Below, piece after piece: positions 14,274 to 18,259 of a stretch of 18,259 nt of DNA. How positions within the stretch are numbered: the stretch's first letter is position 1; each line of letters opens with the position of its first letter. A program made the position numbers and the translations under genes. The stretch spans positions 1-18,259 of the forward strand of contig JAHZHV010000096.1 in NCBI GenBank assembly GCA_019420085.1, written 5' to 3'. The notes beneath the pieces are model-generated. The model did no database searches. It was not told the origin of the DNA and saw only the letters and a program-made list of their open reading frames with translations. The DNA comes from Christensenella sp. (GTDB taxonomy: Bacteria; Bacillota; Clostridia; Christensenellales; Maliibacteriaceae).

Positions 14274-14286
14274 ATGCCGCATGTGG
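14253..14286. promoter_or_regulatory. Inverted repeat overlapping the DUF951 promoter
   Basis: CCACA(C)ATGC (14253-14262) faces GCATGTGG (14279-14286) across the -35 and spacer. It is placed like an operator. Similar CCACA/TGTGG arms flank the plus-strand promoter at 1911-1938. Confidence 0.3.
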
Positions 14287-14349
14287 AATTTCCCATGGAA
14301 AATCCCGTCTTGCAAGGATTCCTACCGTCTTTTGCATGCAAGCATGCGG

Positions 14350-14378
14350 TTGTAATTGTGTCTCTCAGATGGTATGCT
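14350..14378 (+). promoter_or_regulatory. Promoter of ychF
   Basis: TTGTAA (14350-14355), 17 nt, TATGCT (14373-14378); the start site would be near 14385, about 60 nt before the ATG. Confidence 0.55.
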
Positions 14379-14444
14379 TATCATCGTATGCTGTCTCCTA
14401 CGGGTCGGGCAGCGGTTTCAAGCGAGGAAGAAAGGGAATCAATC

Positions 14445-15533
14445 ATGCGACTTGGAGTTGTTGGATTGCCGAACGTCGGCAAAAGCACATTGTTCAATGC
14501 CATCACACACGCAGGCGCCGAAGCGGCAAACTATCCGTTTTGTACGATCGAACCCAATGTTGGCATCGTACCCGTGCCGGATCCGCGGCTGGATCGTCTG
14601 GCGGATTTGTACCATCCCAAAAAAGTTACGCCTACAACATTGGAATTCGTGGATATTGCCGGTCTTGTACGCGGTGCCAGCCGCGGCGAGGGGCTGGGGA
14701 ATCAATTCTTAAGTCATATTCGCGAAGTAGATGCCATCGTTCATGTTGTACGTTGTTTTGAAGATGAAAACGTCGTTCATGTCGATGGAAGCGTCGATCC
14801 GATTCGGGATATCGAAACCATCGAATTGGAACTCATTTTTGCAGATATGGATACGGTAGCGCGGCGCATGGATCGGGTTCGCAAATTGGTTCGGAATGTG
14901 CCGTCAGCAAAAACGGAACTGAGCGCGTTGGAAAAAATTCACGCAGCGCTGGAATCGGGATGCCCTGCACGCAACGTCGCGCTATCGGAAGATGAAGCGC
15001 AAATTGCACATGACTTCAATCTTTTGACACAAAAACCCGTCATTTTTGCTGCCAATGTCTCCGAATCGGACGCTGCTGCACAGGATACGCCTGCTGTAGA
15101 ACGCATCCGCAGTCATGCAGCACAACAGGATGCGCGCGTATTGGTCATCAGTGCGGAAATTGAAAGTGAAATTGCACAGATGGAGCCTGAAGAGCGCGTC
15201 ATGTTTTTGGAAGAACTTGGATTGGAACATTCCGGCCTGGAGCGGCTTATCTCCGCCTGTTATGATTTGCTCGGACTGATCAGTTACCTCACCGCCGGAG
15301 AACCCGAGGTGCGTGCCTGGACAATTCAGCGTGGTACCAAAGCGCCGCAGGCAGCCGGAAAAATCCATTCTGATTTTGAACGGGGCTTTATCCGAGCAGA
15401 AGTTGTCTCCTATGAGAATCTCATCGAGTGCGGCTCCATGGCAGTCGCCCGTGAACGGGGACTTGTCCGCTCCGAAGGAAAAGATTACGTCATGCAGGAT
15501 GGCGACGTGGTACTGTTCCGATTTAATGTTTAA
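14445..15533 (+). CDS. ychF: YchF/OLA1-family redox-regulated P-loop ATPase
   Basis: 362-aa Obg-related YchF, close to the 363 aa of E. coli YchF. Walker A GLPNVGKST (7-15), then the YPFCTIEPNVGIVPVPD switch region and the G3 motif DIAGLVRGAS. The G4 position reads NVSE rather than NKxD, as expected for YchF, which prefers ATP to GTP. The end contains the TGS domain (RAWTIQRGTKAPQAAGKIHSDFERGFIRAE) and the closing KDYVMQDGDVVLFRFNV. The protein binds ribosomes and is linked to oxidative-stress responses in other bacteria. Start ATG 14445 has AAGGGA 7 nt upstream; a longer frame from 14259 has no RBS and crosses the promoter. Single gene, divergent from DUF951-lepB. Confidence 0.97.
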   Translation: MRLGVVGLPNVGKSTLFNAITHAGAEAANYPFCTIEPNVGIVPVPDPRLDRLADLYHPKKVTPTTLEFVDIAGLVRGASRGEGLGNQFLSHIREVDAIVHVVRCFEDENVVHVDGSVDPIRDIETIELELIFADMDTVARRMDRVRKLVRNVPSAKTELSALEKIHAALESGCPARNVALSEDEAQIAHDFNLLTQKPVIFAANVSESDAAAQDTPAVERIRSHAAQQDARVLVISAEIESEIAQMEPEERVMFLEELGLEHSGLERLISACYDLLGLISYLTAGEPEVRAWTIQRGTKAPQAAGKIHSDFERGFIRAEVVSYENLIECGSMAVARERGLVRSEGKDYVMQDGDVVLFRFNV

Positions 15534-15556
15534 ACCCATAGTCGTTTTCAAAATTC

Positions 15557-15589
15557 AAGGCGGAAACGGTGTAAAACCGTTTCCGCCTT
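15557..15589. terminator. Terminator after ychF, convergent with the Cys-rich genes
   Basis: 13-bp stem AAGGCGGAAACGG/CCGTTTCCGCCTT with a 7-nt loop, 23 nt after the ychF stop. It is followed on plus by CTTGAACCTTTTT and on minus by TTGAATTTTG, so it may serve both directions, although neither T-run is immediate. Confidence 0.7.
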
Positions 15590-15607
15590 CTTGAACCTTT
15601 TTCACTT

Positions 15608-15841
15608 TCACCGTGGAAACAAACGTCCACAGCCACAGCAGTTTGTGCCGCAGCTATGCGGCGGAATTGTACAGACAACCTGCCGGCAAGTATGCTGGCA
15701 GCAATCACCGCGGCAGCATGCACAGCATCTGCTGCAGCAATGCCGCGACGCATCACAGCAACGACAGCAAGGCTGCGGTGCAGGCGTACAGCAATTGCTG
15801 CATCCTGCCAGAATCACTCTGCGACTACCACAGCCGCACAT
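15608..15841 (-). CDS. Very cysteine-rich small protein (30 % Cys)
   Basis: 77-aa protein with 23 cysteines, including eight CC pairs (17-18, 25-26, 28-29, 35-36, 39-40, 42-43, 47-48, 68-69). It starts MCGCGSRRV and ends CCGCGRLFPR. The ATG at 15841 overlaps the TGA of the upstream Cys-rich gene by one base (TGATG); a G6 run 8 nt upstream can act as a weak RBS, so coupled translation is likely. The same frame reads back through VLL into the G6 run, so a -1 shift there would instead fuse it to the upstream protein. It has no signal peptide or recognised domain. It resembles metal-binding or disulfide-cross-linked coat-type proteins in composition only. It could also be the end of a single gene broken by a G-run length change. 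Confidence 0.65.
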   Translation of the reverse strand: MCGCGSRRVILAGCSNCCTPAPQPCCRCCDASRHCCSRCCACCRGDCCQHTCRQVVCTIPPHSCGTNCCGCGRLFPR

Positions 15842-16524
15842 CAGCAGCACCCCCCGCAGGTCCCGCCGAGATTTGCCTGATATGCCGTCCCGTCGGGAAG
15901 CATCCAGCCGCGGCCATCCTGTGCATACGATCCTGTGCCACAGCATGTGCTCTGACACCCGCTGCATGAAAGCGAATACGGCAATGTCACCGCACCGCAG
16001 CCGCATGTGGGTGTCGTCATGCAGCCACAGGATGTTTCACCGTTGCAGGATGTGCCGCACCCACAGCCGCCATCACAGCCGCAATCACAATCGCAGTCAT
16101 TGGCATTAATCTCAATGCATCCACAGCGTTGGCGGCAGGCCGTCACGCAAACCTGCACGCAGATATGCGCATAACGCGTATCGGCACAGCCGCAAACCCG
16201 TATGCCGCAAACCCGCCCCTTGGCAAAGAAATTCCGACAGCAGAACACGCCACGCGGCACCGTAAAGGTCAGGCAGCGTTCAAAGCACGTCTGCGTACTG
16301 ACCGGCGTACCGTTTTGGCAATACCATGCGCGCAGGCAAAAACGCACATGCAAATGCAGCTGTACATAGCATTCGCCCTGCATGGAATCACCCATATGGC
16401 AGTCCAATACCTTCATGGCAAAGCGATCAATATATGAAAACGCCGCATCTGCCGACGGTGCGTTTAACGCTACCTGGTCAAAAGCAAAGCGGTCGCAGAC
16501 AACCGTGCAATTTTCAGTCCTCAT
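15841..16524 (-). CDS. Cysteine-rich protein, possible spore coat/exosporium component
   Basis: 227 aa with 36 cysteines (16 %). The first ~130 residues look folded, with alternating beta-like stretches (GECYVQLHLHVRFCLRAWYC, FERCLTFTVPRG, RYAHICVQVCVTAC). From 134 on the chain is Cys/Gly/Asp-rich with CDCDCGC and GCGCGTSC, then a short non-Cys segment (GWMLPDGTAYQANLG) and the end GGTCGGCC. Start ATG 16524 has AAAGGA 9 nt upstream; the longer frame to 16617 crosses the promoter. No signal peptide, so it would act or assemble from the cytoplasm, as mother-cell coat proteins do. I do not recognise a named family. Cys-rich exosporium proteins such as C. difficile CdeC are comparable in composition. 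Followed with TGATG overlap by a second Cys-rich protein. Confidence 0.8.
   Translation of the reverse strand: MRTENCTVVCDRFAFDQVALNAPSADAAFSYIDRFAMKVLDCHMGDSMQGECYVQLHLHVRFCLRAWYCQNGTPVSTQTCFERCLTFTVPRGVFCCRNFFAKGRVCGIRVCGCADTRYAHICVQVCVTACRQRCGCIEINANDCDCDCGCDGGCGCGTSCNGETSCGCMTTPTCGCGAVTLPYSLSCSGCQSTCCGTGSYAQDGRGWMLPDGTAYQANLGGTCGGCC
15850..15855 (-). other. G6 run: possible -1 frameshift site or weak RBS
   Basis: In the upstream gene the codons are TGC GGG GGG TGC TGC TGA. Slipping back one base on GGG GGG continues as GTG CTG CTG ATG TGC and enters the downstream Cys-rich frame, giving a ~305-aa fusion. The same G run is 8 nt from the downstream ATG. Confidence 0.35.
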
Positions 16525-16579
16525 GCAATTTCGTCCTTTCCATATGGAACGTGGGAAAAGCCACGCTTTCCCCTGCTGC

Positions 16580-16608
16580 ATTGTATGCTCCATATCGTTC
16601 AAAAGGTT
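16580..16608 (-). promoter_or_regulatory. Sigma-K-like promoter of the Cys-rich genes
   Basis: Minus strand AACC (16608-16605), 17 nt, CATACAATG (-10 region, 16587-16579). This approaches the B. subtilis sigma-K pattern (AC, 16-17 nt, CATANNNTA; final A missing) and contains CATACAAT, as in sigma-E -10 elements. TACAAT can also serve sigma-A, but no good -35 stands at 17 nt. The start site would be about 50 nt before the ATG. Confidence 0.35.
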
Positions 16609-16617
16609 CCCCGTCAT

Positions 16618-16646
16618 TTTTCAACGGTAAAAAAGTATGCTACAAT
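16618..16646 (+). promoter_or_regulatory. Promoter of the GIY-YIG gene
   Basis: TTTTCA (16618-16623), 17 nt, TACAAT (16641-16646) preceded by TATGC. The start site would be near 16653, about 28 nt before the ATG. Confidence 0.55.
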
Positions 16647-16680
16647 GACAAATGGATTTACCTTTCAGGGAGAAAACACG

Positions 16681-16974
16681 ATGAACTGCTATGTATATCT
16701 GCTGCAATGCGGCGACGGCACGCTGTATTGCGGATGGACAAACGACATGCGCGTCCGTCTGGCCGCGCATCAAAGTGGACGGGGCGCCAAATATACCCGT
16801 GCTCACGCCCCCGTAATACCCGTCTACCTGGAACAATGCGCCGATAAATCTGCAGCTTTGCGCCGCGAACATGCACTGAAAAAATTAACGCGTGCACAAA
16901 AACTGGAATTGATCAAAGCGCATGCCGCTGAATCCAAAGCACTTCTTCTGTCCTGTCATATCGCATCATGCTAA
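16681..16974 (+). CDS. GIY-YIG nuclease-family protein (UPF0213/YazA-YhbQ type)
   Basis: 97-aa protein consisting of one GIY-YIG domain. YVYLLQC (4-10) and LYCGWTND (15-22) are the two signature strands (here YVY and YCG). They are followed by RLAAHQSGRGAKYTR (26-40) and ALRREHALKKLTRAQKLELI, with the conserved Glu at 63. This is the stand-alone UPF0213 group (B. subtilis YazA, E. coli YhbQ), whose members are small DNA-associated nucleases or nuclease-like proteins of uncertain role. ATG 16681 has AGGGAG 8 nt upstream. Single gene between the divergent Cys-rich genes and a strong terminator. Confidence 0.93.
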   Translation: MNCYVYLLQCGDGTLYCGWTNDMRVRLAAHQSGRGAKYTRAHAPVIPVYLEQCADKSAALRREHALKKLTRAQKLELIKAHAAESKALLLSCHIASC

Positions 16975-16988
16975 ACATCCGTAAAACA

Positions 16989-17022
16989 AAACGCGCGTGG
17001 ATCGTTTTATCCACGCGCGTTT
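16989..17022. terminator. Bidirectional terminator, GIY-YIG and M23 peptidase genes
   Basis: Perfect 14-bp stem AAACGCGCGTGGAT/ATCCACGCGCGTTT with a 6-nt loop; TTTATTT follows on plus and TTTTGTTTT on minus. Serves both convergent genes. Confidence 0.9.
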
Positions 17023-17035
17023 ATTTACTCACATA

Positions 17036-18259
17036 TTACAGGTAACTGGACGGATTCACCGCCGTACCATTCAAACGAATCTCAAAGTGACAGTGGTTAC
17101 CGGTCGACACACCCGTAGAACCCATTAAAGCGATTACTTCACCCTGCGCCACATATTGTCCGGCACTGACCAAAAGGCTGGAACAGTGTCCATACCGCGT
17201 CAATTCCCCATTGCCATGATCAATATCGACGCAATATCCGTAACTGCCATAATACTCAGCACGCACAACCGTTCCTGCCTTAGAAGCCCGAATCGGCGTA
17301 CCATAGGAATTTGCAATATCGATACCATAATGGAAACTTCCCCAGCGCGGACCAAACGGAGACGTCAGCGTGCCGGTACACGGCGTCATAAAGCCGTAGG
17401 ACGAAACACCCTGCACCAACGTGGGCAGTTTCGCTGTGCCTCGCGCTACAACACGCGTCACAGGTTCACGCGTCACCGTTTCTGTCAGAACCGTGCGGGA
17501 AACCTCCTGGTTGTTGATGTACCGCACCTCAACCGTCAGAACCTTTTCCCCGTTGACACCTTCGCGCGTCGTACGGGTCTGACCCACATACAGCGAAGAA
17601 TCCGTCGTATACTCTGTGGAGAATCCAATTGCTTCCGTAATCGTAACAATCTCTTTGTGCCCCACATTAATAAGCGCCTGCACAGTGCCGACCGTCAGCG
17701 CATCACCAACAGAAAGCGTCTCATTGGTTACGCCGGCATTGAGCGCCTGTACATCCGCAACCGATACACCCGCCGCCTGCGCAATGCTTTCCAGGGTATC
17801 TCCCTGGCGAACGGTATAACTTCCGTCGTTCACATCCACACCCATGGACACCAGCGTCAGGGCATCTTCTTTGGTATGCAGCATCGAATAGGAAACCTCG
17901 CCCTGTTCAATTGTCACATCCTCTACAAAGCCAACGCCCTCTTCACTGGCCGCGTCCACATAGGGCGCCTGAAGCTGCTCCAAAACCCAGTCCGCATCCT
18001 CGCGGCTGGCCAGCGCAACAGCTGTCATACCATCGATATAAATAACCGATGCACTAACCTGCGCATCCAGATTCTTGCGAATCTGGTCTCCCACTTCCTC
18101 AGCTGCCGTGATATAGCGCGGATCCACACGCGCCTCGCGCATGACAAGCAGCTGGCTATCCAGCACCTGTACACCATATTCTTCGGACAGATCATCATAA
18201 ATGCCGTCAATGATCGACTGCATCGTATCACTGTCCGTGACAGCACCAATGGCGATCCC
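17036..18259 (-). CDS. LysM-G5-M23 cell-wall metallopeptidase (N-terminus missing)
   Basis: 407 C-terminal residues are visible and the frame stays open to the right edge (GIAIGAVTDSDT precedes the first internal Met), so the gene starts outside the window. Order: two related N-terminal segments of the type AVxS/D...VLxxL (about 1-100), a LysM domain (about 148-190; YTVRQGDTLESIA), a G5 domain (about 202-274; TREGVNGEKVL, YINNQEVSR) and an M23 LytM/lysostaphin-type peptidase (about 296-407). Zinc ligands are His310 and Asp314 in HYGID and His391 in the NHCHFEI motif; His389 and the YGHC His complete the active site. All are present, so it should cleave peptidoglycan cross-bridges outside the cell. 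It ends at the terminator shared with the GIY-YIG gene. It resembles clostridial sporulation or daughter-cell M23 enzymes, but the exact role is open. Confidence 0.94.
   Translation of the reverse strand, partial: GIAIGAVTDSDTMQSIIDGIYDDLSEEYGVQVLDSQLLVMREARVDPRYITAAEEVGDQIRKNLDAQVSASVIYIDGMTAVALASREDADWVLEQLQAPYVDAASEEGVGFVEDVTIEQGEVSYSMLHTKEDALTLVSMGVDVNDGSYTVRQGDTLESIAQAAGVSVADVQALNAGVTNETLSVGDALTVGTVQALINVGHKEIVTITEAIGFSTEYTTDSSLYVGQTRTTREGVNGEKVLTVEVRYINNQEVSRTVLTETVTREPVTRVVARGTAKLPTLVQGVSSYGFMTPCTGTLTSPFGPRWGSFHYGIDIANSYGTPIRASKAGTVVRAEYYGSYGYCVDIDHGNGELTRYGHCSSLLVSAGQYVAQGEVIALMGSTGVSTGNHCHFEIRLNGTAVNPSSYL

Noticed and set aside
12833..14761. 642-codon open frame on the plus strand
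   Set aside because: It is antisense to lepB and DUF951, has Ala/His/Arg-rich nonsense composition, no RBS and runs into ychF in the wrong frame. The skewed codon content of the low-complexity lepB extension explains its length.

Overview
The window is a moderately GC-rich (by eye slightly above 50 %) chromosomal segment of a Gram-positive Firmicute, most likely a member of the Clostridia. The RpoB N-terminus reads like clostridial RpoB, ribosome binding sites are strong AGGAGG/AAGGAG, promoters have TTGNNN-17-TATAAT form with TG upstream of the -10, and YchF lies beside DUF951 as in other Firmicutes. The species cannot be named from the sequence. There are no RNA genes, insertion sequences, phage genes or CRISPR arrays; nearly all of it is coding, with clear hairpin terminators.

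Layout. 1-1817 (-): N-terminal half of rpoB, with its own promoter and a ~220-nt structured leader. 2268-3971 (+): a full-length phosphohexomutase relative that has lost its catalytic motifs. 4045-6603 (-): an operon of a small (p)ppGpp synthetase, an OmpR-type response regulator and a sensor kinase, with tightly spaced or overlapping genes. 6819-7391 (-): a lone lipoprotein. 7586-11039 (-): C69-family peptidase, D-2-hydroxyacid dehydrogenase and a DUF362 protein with a cysteine-rich tail. 11202-11828 (+): a class I amidotransferase-like gamma-glutamyl hydrolase. 11889-14211 (-): DUF951 protein overlapping a type I signal peptidase that carries an unusual ~465-residue, Tyr-rich disordered N-terminal extension. 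14445-15533 (+): ychF. 15608-16524 (-): two extremely cysteine-rich proteins (16 % and 30 % Cys) joined by a TGATG stop/start overlap just after a G6 run that could also permit a -1 frameshift. 16681-16974 (+): a GIY-YIG protein. 17036-18259 (-): C-terminal part of a LysM-G5-M23 cell-wall peptidase, cut by the window edge.

How it fits together. Most genes are housekeeping or envelope functions: transcription (rpoB), ribosome-associated GTPase/ATPase (ychF), secretion (lepB) and peptidoglycan remodelling (M23). The alarmone synthetase with the two-component system looks like one stress-signalling unit. The cysteine-rich pair, preceded by a sigma-K-like promoter, could be spore-coat or exosporium material; this is inference. 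The items most worth following up are the cysteine-rich pair, the signal peptidase extension and the apparent mutase pseudoenzyme.
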